Of a stretch of DNA of 64,000 nt, positions 26,473-37,080 are shown piece by piece; the stretch's first letter is position 1; each line of letters starts with the position of its first letter. The stretch is from Prunus persica (taxonomy: Eukaryota; Streptophyta; Magnoliopsida; Rosales; Rosaceae). The position numbers and the translations under genes were made by a program. Location: contig NC_034015.1 in the NCBI RefSeq assembly GCF_000346465.2, forward strand, positions 19,344,462-19,408,461, read 5' to 3'. The notes under the pieces are model-generated. The model had not been told where the DNA came from and ran no database searches. It worked only from the letters and a program-made list of their open reading frames with translations.

Positions 26473-28388
26473 ACCTCTGCCTCAACCAAAAAATCTGAAA
26501 TTCTACAACCCCACACTTCCTCAACAAACCCCACAATCAAAACCCATATCCAAATTCTCAAATGAAACAAAACCCAGAAGCAGAAATACACGCATTATCA
26601 CTGTGAGAAGCAGAAACCAAATGAAGGAGCTTTTTGATCTTTACCCAGATGACAAGAACACAAAAGAAACATGAAAGTAGAAGAGGACACGCACTGTCTT
26701 CTATGTACTTTAACCACTCACTGACTTCATTGCCGTTAAAGGACATGTAAAGGGGCCCAAACCCCCTCTCACACTCTATGACTCTACAAGACAACACAAG
26801 CTTTGGGATTAATGCAGAACAGAGCAAAAAATTTCAAACTCAAAGTTTGGTTCTTTCATTTGTCCCAAAAAAAGATCGGTTCTTTCATGGAAAATGAGTC
26901 TACACTTTGCATGTGGCTCTCGGGGTGCCTTGATGTTAATATAAAGTATAGCAGAATTTTGATTAAGTCATGGAGAGAAGAAGCAGGTGGCCTAAGTTGG
27001 ACTTTTTTGTTGGTAGATTCTCACTTGGGAATTTTGCATCATTGCAAGAAAGAAGCGCCAACTATAAAACCAATAAAAGAACAAAAAGAAGTGGAGATTT
27101 TAGGTTAAACGACACGACACTAGCTGATTAATAATAAGAAGACCAAGAGCGGATCAATGATTGGAGCTTCTCTTTCTTGCTGTTAAAAAAGTCTTTTCAT
27201 TTGTAAGTTTTGGAAGTGGTAACTTTCTATGTGCTAATGGAATGAAAATGAATAACTTATATATAGGAAAGAGATCATTGGTCACACTGGTTTATATGAC
27301 ATTATTTAGTGTTTGTCTTTTAACAATTTAACGTTGTAACAAGGGATATGAGATGTCCATTAGCCATAACTTCAAAGATATAATATGTTTATGTCTTCTC
27401 ATTACCTCTTTTAATTAGCTTTTGATATAAAGGAAGAAGATACTAATAGATCTTTATTTATAAGTGTAATTTTTTGTGCGGATCTATCGTAATATTAACT
27501 GTTGTTTGTTATTTTTAATAATAAATTCAAATAAGAATTTACCTGATTAATGTTGAATAATCGACAAACATTTGTCTCTTCATAAAGAAACAAGAATCGT
27601 GATGGCTATTAGTTCATTGAGGACTCACATTTGTGTCCCATACGTCTATTTTCTTACCCCTTCAGGTTTGGTTGGAAGATCTTGTCAATTATTCAAACCT
27701 TATGCAATCTTCAAAACTACCCATCTTCTTTATTGTTTATTTTTTATCTTTTTGTCACTAGTTATTCAAAGTGAGTTCAAATTTAAGCTTATAGGTGTAG
27801 GACCACTCCCTATTATAATCTAGCTACTAGACAAAAGGTTGAATTAAACATTGGAGGAACATCCCAAGTTGTGTACCCTCTCCCCATGTAAGTTTATCTA
27901 GGGTGTAGGACCTTAGAGGTAACATGTTGCAGTACCTTCATTTTCTTGAAGTCAGAAAATAATGGAATTGCTTTGAGTGTCTTCTTTATCAAAAAGTTAA
28001 AAATGATGAAGTTTCATGGACTATATAATATTGAGTTTGCTTGTTTTTCTCTTATTTAGTTCTATTTCTCCAAATAAAGTTGTATCATGGGTAGGTAAGC
28101 ATTTGGCAAATGGACCTTAATGGGCTTCGATTCTTGAATTTGATGTCTCAATCCACTTCCTTTTCCTCTTTATCCAAAGATGTTTTAAAACAAGTTTTGG
28201 TGCATTATCTTTTGGCTGATAAAGTTGCTTTTGACGAAGAGACATAATGAAGGAAACAATATTAGGAAGAATCAAACATGCATGACGATTGATGAGAACT
28301 TTGATCTCGATATATCTTGGCCATCATACCTTTCAAGACCTTATCAGCGTATATAGGCCAAAACTTTCAGCTTCATGATTAGTGAACG
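26473..28388. other. Intergenic region, no gene recognised
   Basis: Kinase promoter and AT-rich spacer. Open frames such as 26803-27108 and 27572-27823 lack family features and splice support. Confidence 0.4.
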
Positions 28389-28652
28389 AAGAAGATTGAA
28401 GAAGTTGCTTTTGAAACAGTATATGATATAAAGCTTGGTGTCATATTATAAAGATGCTCTTCCGAATCAGTCTTCTTTTTGTTCTCACCAATATTCGTTA
28501 CCAAGTCGGTCACATTTATCTTAAGGGAAATGTTATTGATACTCCACAAAAGTCATCGAGATTCTGCTTTCTCAAAATATGAGTGAGAAATTGTGCTTAA
28601 AAGAGTGTACGATACCTTTTTGGAGTCCGAATAACAGCTCCCTATTTTAAAT
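28389..28652 (+). repeat. Direct repeat flanking the palindrome array, left copy
   Basis: About 265 bp, closely similar to 29237-29507. Shared blocks include 'GAAGATTGAAGAAG', 'CATATTATAAAGATGCTCT', 'AATATGAGTGAGAAATTGTG' and 'GGAGTCCGAATAAC', in the same order and orientation. The two copies bracket the palindrome array. This could be a TRIM-like terminal repeat or a local duplication. It is not typical of an LTR because I cannot place clean TG...CA ends. Confidence 0.8.
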
Positions 28653-28656
28653 CCCA

Positions 28657-29210
28657 AGTATAGCCAACCAGCTATACTATTTATAAATAAATTTTTAAAA
28701 AAATCGATGCCAGTAAAACCGGGCGGCTGCACTATTTTTCGAAAAAAAAAGGACCCAGTAAAGCCGTCCGGCTATATTCTGGCTATTTAAAAAAATTCCT
28801 GAGTATAGCCGGGCGGCTATGATCTTTTTAAAAAGAAAATTGCTAGTATAACCGTTCGACTATACTATTTATGAAAAAAAGGACCCACCCTGCACCTAGT
28901 GCCCGCCTATTGATTAGGCACCCATGTGTCAAAACAGTATAGTCAGGCGGCGTTACTACTTATAAATAAACTTTTTTTAAAAAAAAAGGACCCACGTAAA
29001 GCCGCGTGGCTATACTTGAGCATCGCCGCTCGGTTATACTATTTATAAATAAATTTTAAAAACGACCCCAGTAAAGCCGAGCGGCTAGACTCTCTTTTAA
29101 AAAATCCGAAGTACAGCCAGCGGCGGCTATAATCTATTCATAAAAAAAGATTCTCGCTATAGCCGCGCGGCTATACTGTTTTTGAAAAAACATAGACGCG
29201 CGGCTATACT
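28657..29210. repeat. Array of about twelve 22-bp palindromes
   Basis: The consensus is 'AGTATAGCCG', two variable bases, then 'CGGCTATACT', a near-perfect palindrome with 10-bp arms. Units start near 28657, 28712, 28757, 28802, 28845, 28936, 28995, 29021, 29070, 29110, 29155 and 29191. Spacing is mostly 40-55 bp, wider (about 90 bp) at one place. The spacers are rich in 'TTTATAAATAAATTTTAAAAA' fragments and 'GGACCCA'. Arms mutate independently but usually keep some pairing. No protein is encoded. Function is unknown: a repeat-element subterminal region, a binding-site cluster or a hairpin-RNA source are all possible. Confidence 0.85.
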
Positions 29211-29236
29211 TGAGAATCCATTTTTTATAAGATTGA

Positions 29237-29507
29237 AGAAGATTGAAGAAGAAGCTGCTTTTGAAACGGTGCATGATATGAAGCTTGATGTCATATTATA
29301 AAGATGCTCTTTCGAATCAGTCTCCTTTTTCTTCTCACTAATATTCGTTTTCATTACCGAGTCGGTCACCGTTTATCTTAAAGGAACTGTTTTTGGTACT
29401 CCATAAAACTTATTGAGGTTCTCCCTCTGAAAATATGAGTGAGAAATTGTGCTTATAAAAGTGTACGATACCTCTTGGAGTCCGAATAACGGCTCCCTAT
29501 TCTAAAT
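29237..29507 (+). repeat. Direct repeat flanking the palindrome array, right copy
   Basis: Partner of 28389-28652, with scattered substitutions and small indels. It ends about 200 bp upstream of the ET-type gene's start, so it forms part of that gene's promoter. Confidence 0.8.
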
Positions 29508-29709
29508 GAAAAAAGAAAAAAAAATCTCACCCGGAGAAGAAGAGAGAAAAAAAGTTCACTTGGTCTGGGCCAGTCCACAGCCCAGTTTGGGGTTGGATGC
29601 GGCTTAATTTTATATGAGCAAAGTGGTATTTTCGAAAGGAGATCATCTCGGCGCTGATAAAGGGCGCAATTAACGGTCATTTTCCGGCAAAGGGGGCACA
29701 AAGCCTCAA

Positions 29710-31933
29710 ATGGGAGCCAGCGACTTGACCGTTGCTGTGACAAGGTTGAAGAGAGAAGATTGCAAGCGCACCAAACACGACTCTCACTTCTCCAATTGGA
29801 AGGTAATTTCTCTGCCTCACCTGATGGAACTGGAATTGTAATTGAAATTTTGATTTTTTACTTGATCTGTAATTTGAAATCTTTGGAGATTTTGATTACT
29901 TTCTCTGTCCTCAACTCATTTTATTGACTGACTAGCTGTATCTTCAAATTAGATTTCTGGGTTTTTGTTTCTCTGTTGAAAGATCTCAAATTTACTCCCA
30001 CTACTTACCCAGATTCCAAAATCCAGTTTTACATGGTATTTACAACATGGGTGTTTTTGTTTCTGCATTTTTAGATTCTGGTTGGTCCTTCGGATTGGGA
30101 AGACTATTCACTGGGAATAGAAGGGGCTGAAAGATACAGGGTTCATAACCTCCCAGAAAAGGAGAGTCCAGGTGTCTATGAACTTGGCATTGCATTCTTG
30201 CGTACTGGTTTAGGCCGTGAGATTGGCAAGCTTGACCCAGACTATATAGTCCCAGTGTACCTTGGACAAGCTGATAATGTGAGGACACGACTTCAGCAAT
30301 ATGGTCGTTCAGGTGCTCATTTGGGCAATGGCTGCCCAACTGGTCATCCTAGTGACCGTGTCCAAAAGGGGCCGGGATTGTTTGCTGAGATACTGTCAAG
30401 AGACTACCCCGTTGTGTACAGATGGGCTCCTGTAAGTTTATCTAAATTTTGATCCTTTTAAGAAGTTTGAACTTTACTAGGGTTTTTTGTGTGATTGATA
30501 TTGAATTAGATGTATCATGCATTTATTAAGTTACCACTTTTATTCTTCCTTGTTGTCATGGATGGCTATACTAGTTTATCATGCATATTATGTGGATGCC
30601 TTTCTTCTGGTTGAGACTCATGGATAGTTGATCAGAGGTGGCCAGAAGAGTCCTTATCATCTCCTGTAAAGATCAGATGCTGCAAGCTGGATAGTTGATT
30701 GCTTCATGAATTTCTAATTTCAGGGTTTTCGTCCACCTTCATGTTCATACCATTACTACATATATGGGACCATCATAATTAGATAGAAGCTATACTTGTA
30801 TGAAGTTTTTCTATCTTTTATACAACTCGAGGCTTTTAGTTGTGTTAACTTTGCGATTCTCAAACATACACGTACATAGTAAATAGTGATCATGTGCTTG
30901 CCATTATGTATGTGTGGACTGAAATATCTGATATTTAATTGGAATTTATGAATTCTGAAGCACTTCTGGGTGCAATTTTGGCCATGTGATTGGAATATAT
31001 GATATGCCCTTATCGGTTCTTTGTTGATTGTATCTACAGATGGAAAACAAAAGTGTTGCGCTGAAAACAGAAACTCAGCTGCTTAACACATTTGATTATG
31101 CATGGAACACAAACATTAATGGGGCAAGACGCCCCGATGATGTCCTTAAAAAACTTAAGATGGTATCTTCAAGCCCTACACGATTTGTTAATATTGCCCA
31201 GAAGCTTGTGCCTTTCAGTCCGAAGAAAGTGGGTACTAGGATTGAATCAAGCATATTGCTTTCACCAGAGGATAAGTTCAGTGCTTATGCTAATAGGGAG
31301 AGCCACAATCCCCTTTCTCGAGTTTTCAAGCTTGGCAGATCACAGCCTAGGTTAGTTTTGGATAGAATTGGCATTACTCAGGAGAATACTATAATTTGTG
31401 GGGTGGATGTAGGTGATGGCTCCATTTGCAGAATGCCACCAGTTCCAGGAAGAAAGAGGTGTGCTAAACACAAAGGGATGAGGATTAATATGTCAACTAG
31501 AGTTGGGATATCAAATAGCACCGTTGACTCAGAATCAGAATGCAGTGCTATTAGCAGCATAGAGTTTCATGGTGCTCAAATTATTAACAGTGATCCAGTA
31601 GAGAGCTTCACTTCCATTTGTGGATTCATCTTGGCTGATGGCTCCGTTTGCAGAACGCCACCAGTTCCAGGAAGAAAGAGGTGTGCTAAACACAAAGGGA
31701 TGAGGATTAATAGGTCAACTAGAGTTGGGATATCAAATAGCACCGTTGACTCAGAATCAGAATGCAGTGCTATTAGCAGCGGAGTGTTTCATGATGCTCA
31801 AATTATTAACCGTTATCCAGTAGAGAGCTTCACTTCCATTTGTGGATTCATCTTGGCTGATGGCTCTTCTTGCAGAAGGCATCCAATTCAAGGGAGGAAA
31901 AGATGTGATGAACATAAAGGGAAAAGAATCTAG
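29710..31933 (+). CDS. ET2: EFFECTOR OF TRANSCRIPTION (ET2-type), GIY-YIG plus Cys/His repeats
   Basis: Plant nuclear regulator. The ET family is known for DNA binding through zinc-binding ET repeats, a GIY-YIG nuclease-like domain and roles in gibberellin response and methylation control. Three exons: 29710-29802, 30075-30431, 31040-31933, giving 447 aa. Residues 10-31 ('TRLKREDCKRTKHDSHFSNW') match the family N-terminus. The GIY-YIG-like core is 'PGVYELGIAFL' ... 'VPVYLGQADNVRTRLQQYG'. The C-terminus has three repeats of the form C-x9-C-x10-C-x2-H, starting at nucleotides 31397, 31619 and 31841, exactly 222 bp apart. Repeats 1 and 2 share almost identical DNA including the linker, so the amplification looks recent. 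The start is the first ATG upstream of a good donor and matches the family's beginning. A further degenerate repeat follows the stop. Confidence 0.92.
31397..31933 (+). repeat. 222-bp tandem repeat coding the ET zinc-binding units
   Basis: Units start at 31397, 31619 and 31841; the third is cut at about 93 bp by the stop codon. Units 1 and 2 agree almost throughout, including a 40-residue linker 'VGISNSTVDSESECSAISS'. The third differs in the zinc-repeat part. Confidence 0.9.
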
Positions 31934-32081
31934 AACCCCAACTCTAAGTAGGCAAACGAAGCTAAACTAAAATATGTGCATGATGTGGCTTTTGAACCCT
32001 GTAATTTTGGGACTTCAAACTATGAGCAGAATTCATCTGCATTATGTAAATTTGGAGAAGTGCAAGCTCAAGTTTTGACAG

Positions 32082-32285
32082 TCCAATAAAAGCTATGATA
32101 CTACGTGTGGGGTGGTGGTGGATGTAGGCGATGGATATTTTTGCACAAGGCAGCCTATTGTAGGAAGTGGAAGAAGGTGCTGCGACAGCAAAAACAAAAT
32201 TATGTGTCCTTACAGAAAGGATCTCTATGTGAAACTACTCATGAAAGGAGCTGGGGAGCAACATAACACAAGGGAAGTAGAGTAA
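32082..32285 (+). pseudogene. Relic or cryptic exon with a fourth ET repeat
   Basis: After the ET stop, a frame opening at a possible splice acceptor (pyrimidine-poor 'TTTTGACAG' ending at 32081) encodes 'CGVVVDVGDGYFC' then 'TRQPIVGSGRRCC', clearly an ET repeat, ending in TAA at 32283-32285. Its cysteine spacing is altered and the histidine is lost. It most resembles repeat 1. I find no phase-compatible donor near the end of exon 3, so it is more likely a fossil of a longer protein than an alternative exon. Confidence 0.6.
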
Positions 32286-32572
32286 TTCCACTTGGGGTTT
32301 TCTTTTCTCTCTGAAAATAGATTGTAGAAATTGGTGATCCAGACTTCAATTTGTCGTTGATTGTTATGCCTATCAGATAATGTTGTAGCTTTCTGTATCA
32401 AATTATTACATACCCTTTAAAATAATGTTGTATTGGCCTAAGAAGAAGTTGGGTATGAATTTGGTTTGACTTTTTGTTTTATTTGATATCCTTTTGTGTA
32501 ATTTCATCCCATATTTTATGTTTTTGTTTTTCTCCTTTTAAGTCATGATTTGTTATTTTTGGGTTTCCATTT

Positions 32573-32660
32573 TATTTTTTATACCAGCGATAGTACACAC
32601 TACCAAAATATCATGGGATTCGAATCGGAGATCACTGACAAGGCCTTCTCAACTTATTTA
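32573..32660 (-). mobile_element. SINE-like fragment, minus orientation
   Basis: On the minus strand, a B-box-like 'CCGATTCGAATCCC' (complement of 32615-32628) is followed by 'CTATCGCTGGTAT' and an A-rich tail. It resembles the elements at 17575 and 54388. Confidence 0.5.
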
Positions 32661-32995
32661 GATCCCCGTTGTATTTTAACTAGCCTTCTCTAGTTAGGGA
32701 TGCATCTCTTTGCAAACATAAGATAAGATAAAATTGCTGGATTTTTTTCTGTCCGTTTTATGTGACATCTGGAACCAAAGACAGAGAGAAGAACGAATTG
32801 GATTGTACGTCTGTTTTTGGGTTTTAAAGATCCTACGCCACCTGATTTTTCCCTAAAGCAACCCATGTATTTAATTGAACCACACAAAACACAAATATAA
32901 TAAACAACCACATATCCCCTAGTTTCACAAACCACCATTTCTCCACTGCTCTCCGCTATCGTGCGCCGTAGAGGCGATAAACATCAACGGATAAG

Positions 32996-33960
32996 ATGCC
33001 AGCCGGCGAGCTCCGACACACAGAGTCGTCCGCCGAAGTCGAGGGCGAGGCGTGGGTGTGGGCCCAGATCAAAGCCGAGGCGCGCCGCGACGCCGAGGCC
33101 GAACCGGCTCTGGCCAGCTACCTCTACTCTACGATACTCTCCCACTCGTCGTTGAAGCGATCCCTGTCGTTTCACTTGGGGAACAAGCTCTGCTCCTCCA
33201 CTCTCCTCTCCACGCTCCTCTATGACCTCTTTCTCAACACCTTCTCCTCCGACCCCTCTCTGCTCGCCGCAGCCGTTGCCGATCTCCGCGCCGCCCACGA
33301 GCGCGACCCCGCCTGCGTCTCATTCTCCCACTGCTTGCTCAATTACAAGGGCTTCTTAGCCTGTCAGGTAATTAATTTGAGGTTTTGGGCCACAATTTAA
33401 TTTCCTGTTTTGATTCCGAGAAAACGCAAGAAAATAAACGAATTGATTTTGTTTTATTTGATTTATAGGCTCATCGAGTGGCGCACAAGCTGTGGATCCA
33501 GTCACGCAGGCCCTTGGCGCTTGCGCTGCATTCGCGGATCGCCGACGTGTTCGCGGTGGACATACACCCTGCGGCGAGGATCGGAAAGGGAGTGCTGTTC
33601 GACCACGCCACCGGGGTGGTGGTGGGGGAGACGGCGGTGATCGGAAACAACGTGTCGATACTTCACCACGTGACGCTGGGTGGGACCGGCAAGGCCGGCG
33701 GAGATCGGCACCCGAAGATCGGCGATGGGGTTTTGATCGGCGCGAGCGCGACGATTCTAGGGAATGTGAAGATAGGGGAGGGGGCGAAGATCGGGGCCGG
33801 ATCGGTGGTGTTGATTGATGTGCCGCCGAGGACGACGGCGGTTGGGAATCCGGCGAGGTTGGTTGGCGGGAAGGAACGGCCGTCGAAGCTTGAGGATGTG
33901 CCTGGCGAGTCCATGGACCATACGTCGTTTATTTCCGAGTGGTCTGATTATATTATATGA
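32996..33960 (+). CDS. SERAT1;1: Serine O-acetyltransferase, SERAT1;1 type
   Basis: It transfers acetyl from acetyl-CoA to L-serine, giving O-acetylserine, the carbon skeleton for cysteine synthesis. Exons 32996-33367 and 33469-33960 give 287 aa. The helical N-terminal SATase domain ('VWAQIKAEAR', 'SFSHCLLNYKGFLACQ') is followed by a left-handed beta-helix. 'DIHPAARIGKGVLFDHATG' carries the catalytic Asp/His pair and 'SILHHVTLGGTG' the acetyl-CoA site. The C-terminus 'EWSDYII' ends in Ile, the residue that inserts into O-acetylserine (thiol) lyase to form the cysteine synthase complex. No long transit peptide precedes the SAT domain, so a cytosolic location is likely, as for SERAT1;1. Exon 1 is notably GC-rich. 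The single intron (33368-33468) splits the SATase domain from the helix. Confidence 0.94.
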
Positions 33961-34585
33961 GAATGAGAGTTGTGAACTTGTGATGGTTATGTTAGTTGTT
34001 TATCGTTATGCTTTGTTTTTGTACTTTGTTTTCTTCTTCTTTTAAAAAGGAGATTATCTAAACCTTGTTGAGCCTTGGAGCATTGGACAATCATAAAGGC
34101 CGAGAGCTTAGCTTAGTAAAACTAAACATTTTATGGAGGGAATTGGGTTTAGGTTGAACTTTCCACAAAAGTAGATTTCTACCATGGCCAAGTTTGTTTA
34201 GCATCTAAATAATAAATGATCCAATTAAGTGAAAGAATGAATGAACAAATTAAAAGTAAATAGACTTTGACAAGAGTTGAATTTCAAGACCAAATGTCTT
34301 TTGCGAAGGTAGATTGTGCAAATGTGGCTGGGCTTTGGTACCATGTAGGTTCGAAATTAATTTGCAATTCAAGGTCTTTTTAACTGGGTTAGATCCAGTC
34401 GGCTTGCCTCTAATCGCATTGATGAGTCATTCTATAGTAAGGGCTTTGTACATGGTCCTTAGATGAAATTCTATATCTTAACTGTTAAATCAGATTAATC
34501 AATTTAATCAAATGATTAATCAATTTAATTCAACGTAAGAGCCATATAAGGCCCTTACTATAGAATTCTTACTGCATGCATTGAC
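33961..34585. other. Intergenic region between SERAT and PPR genes
   Basis: SERAT 3' UTR and PPR promoter, with no other gene seen. 34430-34560 contains a short imperfect inverted repeat ('TAGTAAGGGC' ... 'GCCCTTACTA') around AT-rich 'ATTAATCAATTTAAT' repeats, possibly a small MITE. Confidence 0.4.
34435..34562. repeat. Small inverted-repeat element, possible MITE
   Basis: 'TCTATAGTAAGGGC' near 34433-34446 is the reverse complement of 'GCCCTTACTATAGA' near 34551-34564. The interior carries 'ATTAATCAATTTAAT' twice. A length of about 130 bp and terminal inverted repeats fit a miniature DNA element. Target-site duplication was not established. Confidence 0.55.
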
Positions 34586-36202
34586 ATGGTTTTGAAGCCC
34601 ACATCGACCAATGACCCAATTATCCCATCACTCCACTTCTTCTTTCCTCTTTCTGCTTTTCCAATAGTAGCAGACTTTAGCACATCAATGGCTTCTCTGA
34701 CTTCTTCTCTTCAGCCAACTGGAAACTCCATTACCTCTTTTCGTTTCAGAGCTCGGATAACTCCAACCCCTCCTGATATGCTCTATCTCAACACCACTCT
34801 TCCTTCGGTCCTCAAAACCACACCTTCCTCTTCCTTCAATCCCATCCCATCCAAACCTCTCTGCACCAATGCAGTTCCCAGTGCCAATAATCCCAGAGTA
34901 CATCGCCGCAACACTGGCTCCTCTCAGCCCCAACCAACAACATCTCGCTCCAATTCCCAGTACAAGACCCAACCTTTACGCAAGGGCAACAAGTACCAGA
35001 GCCAGCAACCAAATGAACCCAAAGCGAACGGTGATGAGTTAAACAACCAAAATTTGAGTGCTCCATTGCGTATTAACACAAAAGATGTGGATTTGATGCG
35101 TTTGTGCAAGGAGGGTAAGGTCAAAGAGGCGTTGCAGTATATGGCTCAAGATGTTTCCGCTGATTATGGTGTATTTTGTGTGTTATTGGACTCGTGTGAC
35201 AGCTCGAAGTCGCTTGAGGTTGGGAAAAAGATTCATGATTTTATGAAACAGTGGCCATTTCGTGGAGATATTGAGTTGAACGCTAAATTGATTCAAATGT
35301 ATGGAAGATGTGGGAGTATGAGAGATGCACGCAAGGTGTTCGATCGAATGCCTAAGCGGAGTATGAGTTTGTGGCATTCAATGATACATGGGTATGCGGT
35401 GAATGGGCAGGGTGATGAGGGGCTGCTGTTGTTTGAACAAATGAGGAATTTAGGATTGAAGCCCAATAAGGAGACATTTGTAGTGGTTTTGGTGGCATGT
35501 GCTAGCGCGGAAGCTGTGGAAGAAGGGTTAACTTACTTCGAGTCGATGAAGAATGAGTATGAGATTGTGCCGGAGATTGAGCATTATTTAGGGCTTATTG
35601 ATGTTCTTGGAAAGTCTGGTCATTTGAATGAGGCAGAGGAATTCATTGAGAAAATGCCATTTGAGCCTACTGCAGAAGTTTGGGAGGCTCTTCGAAACTT
35701 TGCGCGGATTCATGGAGACATTGAGCTTGAAGATCGCGCTGAGGATTTGTTGGTTAGTCTCGATCCTTCTAAGGCCAATGCTGAAAAAATCCCATTGCCT
35801 CTGCGGAAGCAGCACTCTGAGATTAACATGCTAGGGGAGAAGAATAGGGTGAGTGAGTATCGGATTACAAACGAGGCATATGAGAAACTGAAGGGTTTGA
35901 AAGGACAGATGAGGGAAGCAGGCTATGTGCCAGATACAAGATATGTGCTTCATGACATTGATCAGGAGGCAAAAGAGCAGGCCTTGCAGTATCACAGCGA
36001 GCGTTTGGCAATTGCTTATGGTCTGATCAGTACTCCAGCCAGGCAAACTCTAAGGATAATTAAGAATCTTCGAATATGCGGCGACTGCCATAATGCAATA
36101 AAAATCATGTCAAAGATCGTTGGGAGGGAGCTGATCGTCAGGGATAACAAGCGGTTCCATCATTTCAAGGATGGGAAATGCTCCTGTGGGGATTACTGGT
36201 AA
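34586..36202 (+). CDS. Short DYW-type pentatricopeptide protein (DYW2-like)
   Basis: An organelle RNA-editing factor. Arabidopsis DYW2 (At2g15690) supplies a deaminase domain in trans to other PPR editing proteins. The single-exon frame has 538 codons. An N-terminal Ser/Thr/Pro-rich, acid-poor region serves as a transit peptide. A few PPR motifs ('[40 protein letters not shown]' region) are followed by E-type motifs. The DYW deaminase carries HSE (zinc and catalytic Glu), CGDCH and the classic 'CGDYW' end. A second in-frame ATG at 34688 ('[10 protein letters not shown]') is an equally good start and gives 504 aa. No intron or frame break is seen. DYW2 identity rests on overall layout and is less certain than the family. 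Confidence 0.88.
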   Translation: MVLKPTSTNDPIIPSLHFFFPLSAFPIVADFSTSMASLTSSLQPTGNSITSFRFRARITPTPPDMLYLNTTLPSVLKTTPSSSFNPIPSKPLCTNAVPSANNPRVHRRNTGSSQPQPTTSRSNSQYKTQPLRKGNKYQSQQPNEPKANGDELNNQNLSAPLRINTKDVDLMRLCKEGKVKEALQYMAQDVSADYGVFCVLLDSCDSSKSLEVGKKIHDFMKQWPFRGDIELNAKLIQMYGRCGSMRDARKVFDRMPKRSMSLWHSMIHGYAVNGQGDEGLLLFEQMRNLGLKPNKETFVVVLVACASAEAVEEGLTYFESMKNEYEIVPEIEHYLGLIDVLGKSGHLNEAEEFIEKMPFEPTAEVWEALRNFARIHGDIELEDRAEDLLVSLDPSKANAEKIPLPLRKQHSEINMLGEKNRVSEYRITNEAYEKLKGLKGQMREAGYVPDTRYVLHDIDQEAKEQALQYHSERLAIAYGLISTPARQTLRIIKNLRICGDCHNAIKIMSKIVGRELIVRDNKRFHHFKDGKCSCGDYW

Positions 36203-37080
36203 ACTTATCAGCAGCTAGTGCATACAGCTTCTCTACAAGAGTCGAGGCTGTGGTGCTGCGTTATGTAATGTTCAATGTGCAGCATGAAAAATCAAAGGAA
36301 GTTTTGTGGCTGGAAATTAACTTTGTAGTTTTTTTTATGAGTATCTTTTCTTGTACATTAATCTTGTATTTAAATTCAATTACATTCAATAGAAAACAAA
36401 TTTACGATTATGTTCCTGTTTGCTTGCTGATTGATTCTCTGATTTATTTCTGAAAGCATAATATGGTCGAGTGTTTTCAATATTAAGCAACCATGGTTCA
36501 AAAGTTGGAAGGTGCCTTGTATGATTCCTTTTTGCATCTTTCATCTTTTACCTAAAATGGCATATGCTTCTGGGGGCTGTGCCAGTAGCGAAGAATGAAT
36601 TCCTTTTTCGCCTTTTATTCCCAGGAAAAGAAAAAGGCAAAAATGGAATCTGCTTCCTGGGGGGCAGTGGTAAATAAAACATTGAACAGATGCATTTCAA
36701 GTTCTTAATTCAATATCTTAAAGAGACAAGAAAAGCTAGTAAGATTACTCAAGTCTTATTATTCAATTATAGAACGATTACAGGGGTCAAAATTCTCCAT
36801 ATGTACATTGCAAGAGAATCGTCTCTCCTAAATATACAAGGTAGCCTAATTGATGATTTCTGCTAACTTAATCAATGAAACTAGAGCTTGTAGGATGTGT
36901 AAGGGAGGGGTTTAACCTACCGAGGGGCTATTATTCAGCTCCAAAGAATGAAATGTACAGCTGAAAATGGCATGAATGGTACAAAAAGTCAACCTAATTG
37001 ACAATTCAAAAGGGAAGGAAAAGCTCCCAATCAATTGTGCAGGGCTGTTACTTGAAGTGAAAAATTGGAAGAAAAAGTAA
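36203..37080. other. Intergenic region, converging 3' ends
   Basis: 3' UTRs of the plus-strand PPR gene and the minus-strand carrier. Nothing else is seen. Confidence 0.5.

Larger units (their letters stand above)
31934..32995. other. ET2 3' flank and SERAT promoter
   Basis: Contains the ET relic (32082-32285) and a SINE-like insert (32573-32660). The remaining sequence shows no gene. The last ~60 bp become GC-rich toward the SERAT start. Confidence 0.45.

Noticed and set aside
26803..27108. 101-codon frame upstream of the USP-kinase
   Set aside because: No recognisable motif, no splice context, and typical AT-rich intergenic composition.
28657..29210. CRISPR-like array (regularly spaced short palindromic repeats)
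   Set aside because: This is a plant nuclear genome with no cas genes. The spacers are low-complexity and related to each other, and the repeats themselves vary, unlike CRISPR.
28389..29507. Reading the two 265-bp direct repeats as a standard LTR pair
   Set aside because: No TG...CA ends, primer-binding site or polypurine tract could be placed. TRIM-like origin remains possible but unproven.
33492..33818. 108-codon frame overlapping SERAT exon 2, and opposite-strand frames there
   Set aside because: Shadows of the GC-rich SERAT coding exon; the SERAT frame has clear domain and catalytic motifs.
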